A DNA stretch of 64,000 nucleotides from Janthinobacterium lividum PAMC 25724 (GCA_000242815.2 AHHB01000040.1:62001-126000), one strand, 5' to 3'. Shown: positions 37,449 to 45,666, counted from the stretch's first letter. Program-made: numbers and translations. The notes: a model not told the origin generated them from the letters alone.

Positions 37449-37654
37449 TTTTCCCTCAAATCGACCTGTTATGTATGGATTTTTTCTAGCTGCTCTTCTT
37501 ATTGCATCCCCGCACGCGGGTCAATACGCACGCGGTGATTCGATCTGTCTCAACTTTTATGCGATTCAGTGCGATTTTATATAAGCCATACGCGTATTAG
37601 GGTAACGTGTTGTCCTGCATGAATCAACCCGAATGTGATGTCAAACGCAAGATT

Positions 37655-37747
37655 TGTTACAAACCGCTGGTTTCAAGTGATCCAACATCTTGTATCGTTT
37701 GAAAGTGCATGTTACAGACTGTGGGGCAAGGGACTTGGGCTGTTACA
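37655..37747 (+). promoter_or_regulatory. Three TGTTACA direct repeats
   Basis: Exact heptamers at 37655-37661, 37710-37716 and 37741-37747. Start-to-start spacing is 55 and 31 bp, near five and three helical turns. They lie about 150, 95 and 60 bp upstream of the predicted start. They could bind a response regulator such as OmpR-type proteins, which favour GTTACA-like half-sites. Confidence 0.4.
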
Positions 37748-37768
37748 TTTTGTTGCCATGCAAAACAC

Positions 37769-37797
37769 TTGTCTGAGGCTGGCGCGACTACTATAGT
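37769..37797 (+). promoter_or_regulatory. Promoter of the glycine-zipper gene
   Basis: -35 TTGTCT (37769-37774), 17-bp spacer, -10 TATAGT (37792-37797). Confidence 0.6.
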
Positions 37798-37848
37798 CTC
37801 AAGTTATAAAAAATACCCTGAAAGATTCTCTCCATAATGAGGTTACAA

Positions 37849-38361
37849 ATGAACTTGCAAGCCAAATTGATGATGTCCGCCCTTTGTATCGGCGCATTGC
37901 CACTCGCTCAGGCTGCCGACTTTGAAGATTTTGGCAGAGTCGTACGCGTCGTGCCGCAAGTGGAACAGATCAATCGTCCACGCCAGGAATGCCGTACGGA
38001 ATACGTGCAAGTACAGGCACCGCCGCAGCAGCGCAGCGCTGGCGGCTCCATCGTCGGCGGTATCGCTGGCGCCCTGCTCGGTAGCCAGGTCGGCGGCGGC
38101 AATGGCCGCACGGCCGCCGCAGCCGCTGGCGCGATTGCCGGCGCCGTCGTCGGTGACCGCGTCGACAACCAGAACAACTACCAGGGCGGCGTACAGGAAC
38201 AAGCCATCAAGCAATGCCGCCAGGTCGACCATTGGGAATCGCGCAACAATGGCTACCAAGTCACCTACGACTACCGCGGCCGCAACTACACGAGCATCAT
38301 GTCCTACGATCCGGGTGAACGGATCCGCCTGCGCATCTCCATCGAGCCCGCCCAACAGTAA
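37849..38361 (+). CDS. Glycine-zipper 2TM-domain outer-membrane protein
   Basis: 170 residues. The start MNLQAKLMMSALCIG at 37849 has GAGG 8 bp upstream. An ATG four codons earlier is also in frame. The signal peptide ends at AQA-AD. The Gly-rich double helix GGSIVGGIAGALLGSQVGGG, then AAAGAIAGAVVGDRVDN, is the glycine-zipper Rick_17kDa / 2TM signature of SlyB-like and osmotic-stress envelope proteins. It may stabilise the envelope. The C-terminal third (CRQVDHWESRNNGYQVTYDY) is a YMGG-like beta domain. Unlike SlyB it has no lipobox. Confidence 0.85.
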   Translation: MNLQAKLMMSALCIGALPLAQAADFEDFGRVVRVVPQVEQINRPRQECRTEYVQVQAPPQQRSAGGSIVGGIAGALLGSQVGGGNGRTAAAAAGAIAGAVVGDRVDNQNNYQGGVQEQAIKQCRQVDHWESRNNGYQVTYDYRGRNYTSIMSYDPGERIRLRISIEPAQQ

Positions 38362-38494
38362 GGCCTGACATAAGCTGCTGCGCGTCGGCATAGGCGGCCT
38401 GCGATGCTCACCGGCTCGGCGCCCCCGCACAGAGTACGGTTGCGCTCCTCGGCCACCTCTTCCTTGCGCTCGCGACGCCTCTGTCAGACGTTGT
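38362..38494. repeat. Dispersed imperfect palindrome, family member 2
   Basis: It shares GCGGCCTGCGATGCTCACCG and GTACGGTTGCGCT with the copy at 20938-21056, and its outer arms are GGCCTGACA and GTCTGACAGAGGC-like halves. It lies directly behind the glycine-zipper stop. Confidence 0.7.
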
Positions 38495-38507
38495 TACTCA
38501 TGATTGA

Positions 38508-38538
38508 AATGCCGATCCCCAAGGGTCGGCATTTTTTA
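38508..38538 (+). terminator. Rho-independent terminator upstream of the spermidine-synthase-like gene
   Basis: AAATGCCGATCC and GGGTCGGCATTTTTT form a stem with a T6 tail. It probably ends the glycine-zipper transcript. Confidence 0.85.
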
Positions 38539-38585
38539 TGGCGCCCCGGCACGGGCTATAATGCGGCTCACTTTCAGGCCGCCTT

Positions 38586-39374
38586 ATGCTCATCAAACGA
38601 AAATCCATCGAACAAGTCGAATCTTCGCGCCCCGCGCGCAAGCCCCGCTATGCCCCTGTCACCCTATCCGAAATGGATGGCGTGCGCTATCTGCATTTCG
38701 GCACGGAATGGGTGCAAGGCGCCATGCGCATCCGCAAGCCGGACTGGCCGGAGCTCGAATACGCGCAGCAGATGATGGCGTGGATGCTGTGGATCGAGCA
38801 ACCACAGCGCCTCGCCCAGCTGGGCTTGGGCACGGGCGCACTGACCAAGTTCTGCTACCGCCAGTTCCCGCAGGCGCAAGTCGAAGCGATTGAACTGAAC
38901 CCGTCCGTTGTCAGCATCTGTGCCTCGATGTTCAAGCTGCCACCCAACGACGAGCGCCTGCACGTGCGCGAGATGGATGCGCTCGACTACGTCAACGACG
39001 ACACCAAGCACGGCACCCTGGATGCACTGCAAGTGGACCTGTACGACGCCACGGCGCGCGGTCCCGTACTCGATAGCGCCGATTTCTATACCGCCTGCTG
39101 CGCCTGCCTGGCGCCGCATGGCATCATGACGGTCAACCTGTTTGGCGACCACCCCAGCTACGCGAAGAACATCAAGGCGATGAAGTTTGCGTTTGCACAG
39201 GTGATCTGCCTGCCGGAAGTGCATGATGGGAACGTAGTGGCGATCGCCTTCAAGACCAAAGTGGCGCTCGATACCGAAGCGCAAGCGGCCTTGCTGGAAC
39301 GGGCCAAGCAGATCGTCGCCGAAACCAAACTGCCCGCCAAGACCTGGGTCAAGGGTATCGTCAGCACCCTGTAA
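38586..39374 (+). CDS. Spermidine synthase-like methyltransferase-fold protein
   Basis: 262 residues. The Rossmann core has LAQLGLGTGALTKFCYRQFP and VEAIELNPSVVSICASMF, the SAM/dcSAM-binding motifs of the SpeE family, and the acidic segment DALQVDLYDATARGPVLDS occupies the place of the catalytic DAFDG of SpeE. The Asp pair needed for polyamine synthesis (the DS(S)DP-type motif) is not present, so I call it a homologue of unknown substrate. The Lys/Arg-rich N-terminus lacks a signal peptide. Monocistronic or coupled to gspE 37 bp downstream. Confidence 0.8.
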   Translation: MLIKRKSIEQVESSRPARKPRYAPVTLSEMDGVRYLHFGTEWVQGAMRIRKPDWPELEYAQQMMAWMLWIEQPQRLAQLGLGTGALTKFCYRQFPQAQVEAIELNPSVVSICASMFKLPPNDERLHVREMDALDYVNDDTKHGTLDALQVDLYDATARGPVLDSADFYTACCACLAPHGIMTVNLFGDHPSYAKNIKAMKFAFAQVICLPEVHDGNVVAIAFKTKVALDTEAQAALLERAKQIVAETKLPAKTWVKGIVSTL

Positions 39375-39411
39375 CCGCCGGCAAGGCCGGCAGCCCGAAA
39401 AGGCGCCGGCC

Positions 39412-41190
39412 ATGCCAGACTCCGTTCCTCTGCCCCCATCTCCTCTGCCACCTGCTCCGGCTGTACCGCTGGAACTACCGCAACTACTGACCTGGCTGCA
39501 AGAGGACGGCTTGCTCGATGCGGCGCAAGCGGACGCCATCGGCGCCCAGGCCGCCCTGCTGCCAGCACCGCCCTTGCATCCACTGTGCAACATCGCCGAT
39601 GCCGGGCTGACGCTCGACACCCTGTGCGCGTGGCTGGCGCAGCGCGCCGGCTTGCCGTATATGCGCATCGATCCCCTGAGTATCGACTTCAGCCAGGTGG
39701 CCGACGTCATGACGGCCAGCTATGCGGCCCGCTTCAACATCCTGCCCGTAGAAAGCACGCGGGAACGTATCGTCATCGCCACGGCCCAGCCCTACGCCCT
39801 CGCTTGGCAAGCGCAACTGGGCAAGCTGGCGCCACGCAAGCTGAGCCTGGTTATCGCCAACCCGCTGCACATCGCCGATGCTATCGCGCAATTTTTCAGC
39901 CTGGCCAGTTCCGTCAAGGTGGCCCGCCAAGCATCCACGCAAGACTTGACGCTGCGCCAGAATGTCGAGCAACTGGTGGAGCTGGGGCGCAACAAGAACA
40001 GCCTCGACGCCAACGACCAGCATGTCGTGCGCATCGTCGACTGGCTGTGGCAATACGCGTTTGCCCAGCGCGCCTCCGACATCCATTTGGAACCGAAGCG
40101 CGACACTGGCTTCGTGCGCCTGCGCATCGATGGCCGGCTGCACCAGGCCTACCAGCTGCCGCCCGTGGTACTGCTGGCCATGACGGCGCGCATCAAGTTG
40201 CTGGGGCGCATGGACGTGGTGGAAAAGCGCCGCCCGCAAGATGGCCGCATCAAGACACGCAATGCGCAGGGCCAGGAAATCGAACTGCGCCTGTCGACCT
40301 TGCCCACGGCCTTCGGCGAAAAACTCGTCATGCGCATCTTCGACCCGGAAGTCGCCGTCAAGAGCCTGTTTGAGCTCGGTTTCCCGCCCGCGGATGCCGA
40401 ACGCTGGCGCCAGCTGACGACGCGCACGCACGGCATCGTGCTGGTGACAGGGCCCACAGGCTCGGGCAAGACCAGCACCCTGTACAGCACCTTGAAGGCG
40501 CTGGCCAGCAGTGAAGTCAATGTATGCACGGTGGAAGACCCGATAGAAATGGTCGAGCCGGCCTTCAACCAGATGCAGGTGCAAACCCAGGCCGGCATCG
40601 AACTGTCGTTTGCCGATGGCGTGCGGGCGCTGATGCGGCAAGATCCCGACATCATCATGGTGGGCGAAATCCGCGACCTGGCCACGGCCGAAATGGCCAT
40701 GCAGGCTGCCCTGACGGGCCACTTGGTGCTGTCGACCCTGCACACCAACGACGCGCCCTCGGCCGTCACGCGCTTGTTGGAACTGGGCTTGCCCGCCTAT
40801 CTGCTCGAAGCGTGCCTGGTCGGCGTGCTGGCGCAACGGCTGCTGCGCTGCCTGTGCCCTGGCTGCAAACAGCCGGACGCCGCCCCCGATGCCGCGCCAT
40901 GGCAGCGCCTGACGGGCGGACAGCTGGAACGCCCCCAGGCCATATACCGCCCGGTCGGCTGCACCCTGTGCCGGCACAGCGGCTACCTGGGGCGGGCCGG
41001 CATTTATGAACTGCTGAGCGTGACGGAAACGTTCGGCCAGCTGGTCAGGGCCGGTGCCGACCTGCACGCGCTACGCCGTCAAAGCATCGTCGACGGCATG
41101 ACGCCGCTGCGCATCGCCGGCGCGCGCAAAATCGTCGATGGCACGACCAGCATTGATGAAGTGCTCAAGCTCACGGCAGCGCTGCCTTAG
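39412..41190 (+). CDS. gspE: GspE/PilB-type secretion ATPase
   Basis: 592 residues. A hexameric motor that powers type II secretion or type IV pilus assembly at the inner membrane. The order is: N1E domain to about 150, N2E with RIDGRLHQAYQLPP, Walker A GPTGSGKTSTLYST, Asp box around TVEDPIEMVEPAFNQMQVQ, Walker B RQDPDIIMVGEIRDLATAEM, His box LSTLHTNDAPSAVTRLLELG. A zinc module CLCPGCK ... CTLCRHSGYLGRAGIYE, two CxxC pairs, is typical of GspE/PilB. Proline-rich at the N-terminus. No gspF, gspG or pilC lies beside it, so its partner machine is not identified. Confidence 0.88.
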   Translation: MPDSVPLPPSPLPPAPAVPLELPQLLTWLQEDGLLDAAQADAIGAQAALLPAPPLHPLCNIADAGLTLDTLCAWLAQRAGLPYMRIDPLSIDFSQVADVMTASYAARFNILPVESTRERIVIATAQPYALAWQAQLGKLAPRKLSLVIANPLHIADAIAQFFSLASSVKVARQASTQDLTLRQNVEQLVELGRNKNSLDANDQHVVRIVDWLWQYAFAQRASDIHLEPKRDTGFVRLRIDGRLHQAYQLPPVVLLAMTARIKLLGRMDVVEKRRPQDGRIKTRNAQGQEIELRLSTLPTAFGEKLVMRIFDPEVAVKSLFELGFPPADAERWRQLTTRTHGIVLVTGPTGSGKTSTLYSTLKALASSEVNVCTVEDPIEMVEPAFNQMQVQTQAGIELSFADGVRALMRQDPDIIMVGEIRDLATAEMAMQAALTGHLVLSTLHTNDAPSAVTRLLELGLPAYLLEACLVGVLAQRLLRCLCPGCKQPDAAPDAAPWQRLTGGQLERPQAIYRPVGCTLCRHSGYLGRAGIYELLSVTETFGQLVRAGADLHALRRQSIVDGMTPLRIAGARKIVDGTTSIDEVLKLTAALP

Positions 41191-41218
41191 CAGACCCGCA
41201 CTTTCTCGCAGGAATGCT

Positions 41219-41246
41219 TTGCATTCTTTTTCAACTGGTATATAAT
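41219..41246 (+). promoter_or_regulatory. Promoter of tRNA-Lys
   Basis: -35 TTGCAT (41219-41224), 16-bp spacer, -10 TATAAT (41241-41246), 12 bp before the tRNA. Confidence 0.8.
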
Positions 41247-41258
41247 GCGGCCTCTTTC

Positions 41259-41334
41259 GGGTCGTTAGCTCAGCTGGTAGAGCAGCAGACTTTTAATCCG
41301 TTGGTCGCAGGTTCGAATCCCGCACGGCCTACCA
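41259..41334 (+). tRNA. tRNA-Lys (TTT), divergent
   Basis: 76 nt with encoded CCA, anticodon TTT, discriminator A73 and TTCGAAT loop. The stems contain several non-Watson-Crick pairs: G1-U72 and U4-G69 in the acceptor, G27-U43 and A29-C41 in the anticodon stem, A51-C63 in the T stem. A good promoter and a strong terminator flank it, so it looks expressed. Confidence 0.88.
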
Positions 41335-41349
41335 CGAATGCGCAGTACT

Positions 41350-41380
41350 AAAAAGCCCCTCCCCACGGAGGGGCTTTTTT
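41350..41380 (+). terminator. Terminator of tRNA-Lys
   Basis: AAAAGCCCCTCC-CCAC-GGAGGGGCTTTTTT, 16 bp behind the CCA end. Symmetric, so it could also act on the minus strand. Confidence 0.93.
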
Positions 41381-41690
41381 CATTTGCGCGACCCTGCCAG
41401 CGGCAGCAGGCGCTGGGCAGCGCCGAGGCCGCCCTTGCCCACCGCAGCCGCGCATGTCTGGACCGGCTTTGTCATCAGCTCGCCACCCATGGCCTTGAGT
41501 TCCTGCCGTTGTGTTCCTACCCTTGTGTTCCTGCCCTTGTGTTCCTTATGCGCCGCCACTTGCGCCGTCGACATGCTGGCCGGCACCGCGTCGATGCAGC
41601 ATGCCTACTTGGGCGCCCGCCTTGGCAGTACTGGAAGCCATGGGCAATAATGTTGTCCGCTGTACTTTTTTCACTTCCCGGACCACGCCC
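41381..41690. other. Intergenic region upstream of the S9 peptidase gene
   Basis: No gene I can support. It holds a 14-bp tandem repeat (unit GTTCCTNCCCTTGT) at 41499-41546, 3.4 copies. A short minus-strand ORF (41380-41586) ends right at the terminator but has no recognisable product. The promoter of the S9 peptidase gene is probably near 41640-41680. Confidence 0.5.
41499..41546. repeat. Tandem repeat, 14-bp unit, 3.4 copies
   Basis: GTTCCTGCCGTTGT, GTTCCTACCCTTGT, GTTCCTGCCCTTGT and a final GTTCCT. The unit is not a multiple of three, so copy-number change would shift any reading frame. Confidence 0.85.
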
Positions 41691-43859
41691 ATGACCTCAC
41701 CCCGTCTTCGCCACTCCCTAACGGCCCTGCTGATCGCCGCCACCTGCGCCTCGCTGGCAACGCCCATCCACGCCGCCGATGCCACGCCGGCATCGCCAGT
41801 TGCCGCCACGCAAACCAATGCCAAGCACGCCATCACGCATGAAGACGTGTGGCTGATGAAAAGAGTCGGCGCCCCCGTCGCCAGCCCGGATGGGCGATGG
41901 GCCGTGTTTTCCGTCGTTGACAGCGCCTACGATAGCAAGGAACAATGGTCGGATCTGTGGATCAAGTCACTGACTGACGACAGCGCCGCGCGCCGCCTGA
42001 CCTATTCCAAAAGCGGCGAAAGCGCCGTGGCATGGTCGCCGGACAGCCGCCAACTGGTGTTTGTCGCCAAGCGCGATGGCGATGAGGCGGGACAGATTTA
42101 TCGCCTCGACGTGGCCGCTGGCGGCGAAGCGCAGCGCCTGAGCTCGCTCACCCTCGGTGCGCGCATGCCAAAGTGGAGCCCGGATGGCAAACAATTGCTG
42201 TTTGTCAGCGATATTTATCCAGGCAACAAGTCGGAACGCGACGTCAAGCAAAGCGCCAAAGAGCGCAAGGAGCGCAAATACAGCGCCCGTGCGTATGAAA
42301 CAACGGCGCCCCGCCATTTCGATAAATGGCTGACCGACAAGCAAGTGCGGCTGTTCATCGTCGATGCGCAGCCTGACGCCAAAGGCGAGAACTCAGCGCG
42401 CGACATCCTGTCGGGCACGCAACTGGTCACCCTGCCGGGCTTTGGCGGCAGCCAGGGCGATGAGGGACAATCGCTGGACGCCGTATGGACGCCCGATGGA
42501 AAGGCCGTCGTCTTCAATGCGGCCACCAACCACGATGCGGCGCAGCGCGAAACCGTGCTTGCCCAACTGTATCTGCTGCCCGTGGCCGGCGGTGAAGCGC
42601 AGCGCCTGACGCAGGATAAGCATAGCTACAGCTCGCTGAAATTTTCCGCCGACGGCAAGACCCTGTTCGCCCTCAGCGACGCGCAAACAGCGGGCAAAGT
42701 ATATGACGTGAAACGCCTGGCCAGCTTCGCCTGGCCGATGAGCAACCCTGCGCCGACAATCTTGAGCGCCAAGCTGGACCGGTCGATTTCGCGCTTCGTG
42801 CTGCCCGAAGGCGGCAAGCGCGTCATCTTCAGCTATGAACATGCGGGCCTGGAAAAGCTGTACTCGATCGACGCCAGGGGCGGCGAGGTGCGCGAAGAAC
42901 CATCCTTGCCGACCGGTAGCATCAATTCGCTGAGCAGTGGTGGCAAGGCCCTGGTGGGCGTGTGGGAGTCGAGCATCAACCCGCCGGAAATCTACGCCTT
43001 CAATGGCAAGCAACCGAAACGCCTGACGGCCTTCAACACGGACAAGGCGAATAAAATCGACTGGCAGGCGCCCGAGCACTTCTGGTTCACCACGGCCGAT
43101 GGCCGCCAGATCCACAACATGCTCGTCAAGCCCGCCAACTTTGACCCCAACAAGAAATACCCGCTGTTTACCGTCATCCACGGCGGCGCGGCCAGCATGT
43201 GGCGCGACCAGTTCGTACTGCGCTGGAACTATCACTTGCTGGCCAAACCAGGCTATGTGGTGCTGCTGACCGACTACAAGGGTTCCACCGGCTATGGCGA
43301 GCAATTTGCGCGCTCGATCCAGTTCGACCCATTGAAGGGGCCGGGCGATGAAGTCAACCAGGGTGTGGATGAAGCGATCAAGAAATACCCGTTTATCGAC
43401 GGCACGAAACTGGCCGCTGGCGGCGCCAGCTATGGCGGCCACCTGGCCAACTGGCTGCAAGCGACCAGCACGCGCTACAAGGCCATCGTCTCGCACGCGG
43501 GCGAAATGGACTTGATCATGCAGTGGGGCACCAGCGATGGCGGTTTCGGCCGTGAAACCAATGCAGGCGGCCCCGTCTGGTCGAACCTGCCCGTATGGCG
43601 CGATCAAAGTCCAATCATGCAAGCGGGCAATCACGAGAAAGGTACGGGATTTACCACCCCCATCCTGATCACCGTGGGCGAGCTCGACTATCGCGTGCCG
43701 GCCAACAATGCGCTGATGAACTTTGCCGTGCAACAGCGCCTGAACGTGCCGGCAAAACTGCTGGTCTTCCCGGATGAAAACCACTGGATTTTGAAGGGCG
43801 AAAACAGCCGCTTCTTCTACAGCGAAGTCGAGGGCTGGCTGGCGAAGTATCTGAAATAA
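41691..43859 (+). CDS. S9-family prolyl oligopeptidase, secreted
   Basis: 722 residues from ATG 41691 (MTSPRLRHSLTALLIAATCA), a signal peptide ending near HAADA. A frame open further upstream to 41511 has no coding character. Residues 60-470 form the propeller with repeats such as WSPDSRQLVFVAKRD and WSPDGKQLLFVSD. The alpha/beta-hydrolase domain has Ser580 in GGASYGGHLANW, Asp666 in VGELDYRVP and His698 in DENHWILKG, the full catalytic triad. It likely acts as a dipeptidyl or acylaminoacyl peptidase in the periplasm. A bidirectional terminator follows at 43924. Confidence 0.93.
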   Translation: MTSPRLRHSLTALLIAATCASLATPIHAADATPASPVAATQTNAKHAITHEDVWLMKRVGAPVASPDGRWAVFSVVDSAYDSKEQWSDLWIKSLTDDSAARRLTYSKSGESAVAWSPDSRQLVFVAKRDGDEAGQIYRLDVAAGGEAQRLSSLTLGARMPKWSPDGKQLLFVSDIYPGNKSERDVKQSAKERKERKYSARAYETTAPRHFDKWLTDKQVRLFIVDAQPDAKGENSARDILSGTQLVTLPGFGGSQGDEGQSLDAVWTPDGKAVVFNAATNHDAAQRETVLAQLYLLPVAGGEAQRLTQDKHSYSSLKFSADGKTLFALSDAQTAGKVYDVKRLASFAWPMSNPAPTILSAKLDRSISRFVLPEGGKRVIFSYEHAGLEKLYSIDARGGEVREEPSLPTGSINSLSSGGKALVGVWESSINPPEIYAFNGKQPKRLTAFNTDKANKIDWQAPEHFWFTTADGRQIHNMLVKPANFDPNKKYPLFTVIHGGAASMWRDQFVLRWNYHLLAKPGYVVLLTDYKGSTGYGEQFARSIQFDPLKGPGDEVNQGVDEAIKKYPFIDGTKLAAGGASYGGHLANWLQATSTRYKAIVSHAGEMDLIMQWGTSDGGFGRETNAGGPVWSNLPVWRDQSPIMQAGNHEKGTGFTTPILITVGELDYRVPANNALMNFAVQQRLNVPAKLLVFPDENHWILKGENSRFFYSEVEGWLAKYLK

Positions 43860-43923
43860 GCAAGGACACACGAGCGGGCGTCCTTGCTGGCAGCGCAGCG
43901 CAAGCGCCGGCAAGGCAAAACAC

Positions 43924-43961
43924 AAAAGCCAGGTATGCGCATGCGCAGACCTGGCTTTTTT
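43924..43961. terminator. Bidirectional terminator between convergent genes
   Basis: AAAAGCCAGGT and ACCTGGCTTTTTT pair across a 14-nt loop that is itself GCGC-rich. It serves the S9 peptidase gene and the BON-protein gene. Confidence 0.9.
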
Positions 43962-44004
43962 CATGTAGGCAAAGCCTTTGCTGCTGCGACTGACGCCGCC
44001 TCGC

Positions 44005-44736
44005 TTACTTCACCTTCAAGTCATTCTTGACATCCGTGACACCTTCCACGCCACGGGCCAGGTCGGCGGCTTTTTTCACCTGCGTCTGGGAAGGCACGAA
44101 GCCGCTGAGCATGACGACGCCATTCATCGTTTCCACGTGAACATCGAGCGCTTTCAAGTCATTGTCCTTGACCAGGTCCGCCTTGATCTTGGTCGTAATG
44201 ACGGAGTCTTCCACGGCTACCTTGGTACTGCCAGCGGCATTGCGCGTCATGCAGGCGACCTTGGCTGGCGCATCCATGGCGTCGCAGTTTTCCTTCATCA
44301 TGGCAGGCGGATTTTGTGCCATATGGGTGCCGGCCCTGGCACCCATGTTGGCGTCGGCCAGCGCGGCCGTTTTCGATGCCTTGGCATCGTTCATGCACGC
44401 TGTCTTGTCGGCGCCGGAGCGCTCGCCGCACTTGGCCTTGGCCAAGTCATACTCGGCATTGGCGATATCCTTGCGCGCCTTGCCCAGCTCACGCGGCGTG
44501 TTGCGGTATTGCGCCACCGCATCCGCATCGGCCTTGCTGCGCGCCACCTTGGCTTCTTCCACGCAAACTTTTTTCGCGTTGCCGCTGCGGGCATCACAGG
44601 CGGCCTTGGCCTGTTTGTAGTCGGTCGACGCCTGGTCCATCAAACGCTTGTAAGCGCCATCCTGCGCATGGGCAGGCGTGGCGGCAAGCAGGGCGCTGGC
44701 ACTGGCGGCCAGCATGAGTGCGATCATTTTGTGCAT
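44005..44736 (-). CDS. BON-domain periplasmic protein with three CX10C repeats
   Basis: 243 residues. The start at 44736 (MHKMIALMLAASASALLA) has GAGGAA 8 bp upstream and gives a signal peptide ending at AHA-QD. Three repeats with cysteines exactly ten residues apart occur at C47/C58 (CDARSGNAKKVC), C103/C114 (CGERSGADKTAC) and C151/C162 (CDAMDAPAKVAC), suggesting three disulfides in helical hairpins. The BON domain covers about 175-243, with VEDSVITTKIKADLVKDNDL and VVMLSGFVPSQTQ, and is thought to bind phospholipid. The role is probably envelope stress. The repeat half is not a family I recognise. Confidence 0.87.
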   Translation of the reverse strand: MHKMIALMLAASASALLAATPAHAQDGAYKRLMDQASTDYKQAKAACDARSGNAKKVCVEEAKVARSKADADAVAQYRNTPRELGKARKDIANAEYDLAKAKCGERSGADKTACMNDAKASKTAALADANMGARAGTHMAQNPPAMMKENCDAMDAPAKVACMTRNAAGSTKVAVEDSVITTKIKADLVKDNDLKALDVHVETMNGVVMLSGFVPSQTQVKKAADLARGVEGVTDVKNDLKVK

Positions 44737-44840
44737 GATGATTCCTCTCTGGTTAGTTGCTACCCAGATTAGACCCCTGCCGCGCATAAAGCTCCGTGCG
44801 ACAGCACACACTGAGCAGCCATGCGCGCAAAAATCAGCGT

Positions 44841-45539
44841 CTATTTGTCGCCGCTCAAGCCCTCCCGCCACACTAGTTGCGCCTGTTCAAATGGTGAAGC
44901 GGCACCATCAAAGGCAGTCGCGCCATCGGCCAGCGCCAGCCATGCCTGCGTGGCGTGGGAACTGCCGACACCGCCGCCCGCACTGTCGCCGCTGGAGCGC
45001 ACGCCGCGCATCCAGGACAGCACCTGCTGATACTGCCCAGGATGGCGTCCATGCATCCAGGCCAGGGCCACCAGGTCTGCATAGGCCTCTTCACGGCGCG
45101 TTTCGCGCAGCTCCTGCGCCAGCGGTGTCAACTTGCCCCGCTGCATGGCGGGCGAGTCGACAAAGCCGTGCGGCAAGGCGTGCCAGTGGCCCTGGGCGTA
45201 GCGCTGACAATGGCCGATTTCATGCGCCATCATCGCTTCCATCATCAGGCCATGGTGCGCGGGCAATACATCGTGCAAGACGCCCTGCGCCTGCGCATTG
45301 CCGCGCAGCGATAGCACCAGCTTGCAGCGCCCGGCTGCATAAGCGAGCGCCAGCGGCACAGCGCCAGGGGCATCCTGCGGTTGCACGATGATATCGATGA
45401 GCAAACCTTGCGCGCGTGCAAACACGATGACGGATTGGCCCGCCTGCAGCCAGCGGCTTTCCAGCTCGGTGAGCTGGGCGGCAGCCCCGGCGGACGGCAA
45501 AACAAGGAGTAGGCTAGACAGCAAGAACGGCTTTGACAT
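44841..45539 (-). CDS. Predicted secreted zinc metallopeptidase (HExxH)
   Basis: 232 residues from ATG 45539 (MSKPFLLSSLLLVLPSAG), a signal peptide ending at AAA-QL. An HExxH zinc motif is visible in MMAHEIGHCQRYAQGHW, and a downstream ETRREEAYADLVALAWMHGR supplies a third ligand (E or D) as in the gluzincin-like M48 or DUF-type peptidases. The peptidase role is inferred from the motif only. It converges towards the BON-protein gene. An alternative start at 45602 lacks a signal peptide. Confidence 0.75.
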   Translation of the reverse strand: MSKPFLLSSLLLVLPSAGAAAQLTELESRWLQAGQSVIVFARAQGLLIDIIVQPQDAPGAVPLALAYAAGRCKLVLSLRGNAQAQGVLHDVLPAHHGLMMEAMMAHEIGHCQRYAQGHWHALPHGFVDSPAMQRGKLTPLAQELRETRREEAYADLVALAWMHGRHPGQYQQVLSWMRGVRSSGDSAGGGVGSSHATQAWLALADGATAFDGAASPFEQAQLVWREGLSGDK

Positions 45540-45635
45540 GGGATCGATGGGAAGAAAGGCGGATGGAGCTCTGCAGAGTAAGCGATGAAAATATTTCCGC
45601 AAGGAAAAACTGGCAACTTTCCCTCAATAAAGATG

Positions 45636-45666
45636 AAAAAAAACCGGTGCAGCAGCACCGGTTTTT
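45636..45666 (-). terminator. Terminator of the M49-like peptidase gene
   Basis: AAAACCGGTGC-AGC-GCACCGGTTTTT. The A8 run on the plus side gives a strong T tract on the minus strand, 27 bp behind the stop at 45693. Confidence 0.9.

Larger units (their letters stand above)
37449..37848. other. 400-bp regulatory region upstream of the glycine-zipper gene
   Basis: No gene. It contains three TGTTACA repeats (37655, 37710, 37741), a promoter at 37769-37797, and the likely promoter of the barstar-like gene on the other strand near 37470-37560, where the sequence is AT-rich. Confidence 0.6.

Noticed and set aside
41380..41586. 68-aa minus-strand ORF ending at the tRNA-Lys terminator
   Set aside because: It contains a non-triplet 14-bp tandem repeat and has no recognisable homology. 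A reading frame combined with MASSTAKAGAQVGML upstream would also need a frameshift. Kept as non-coding.
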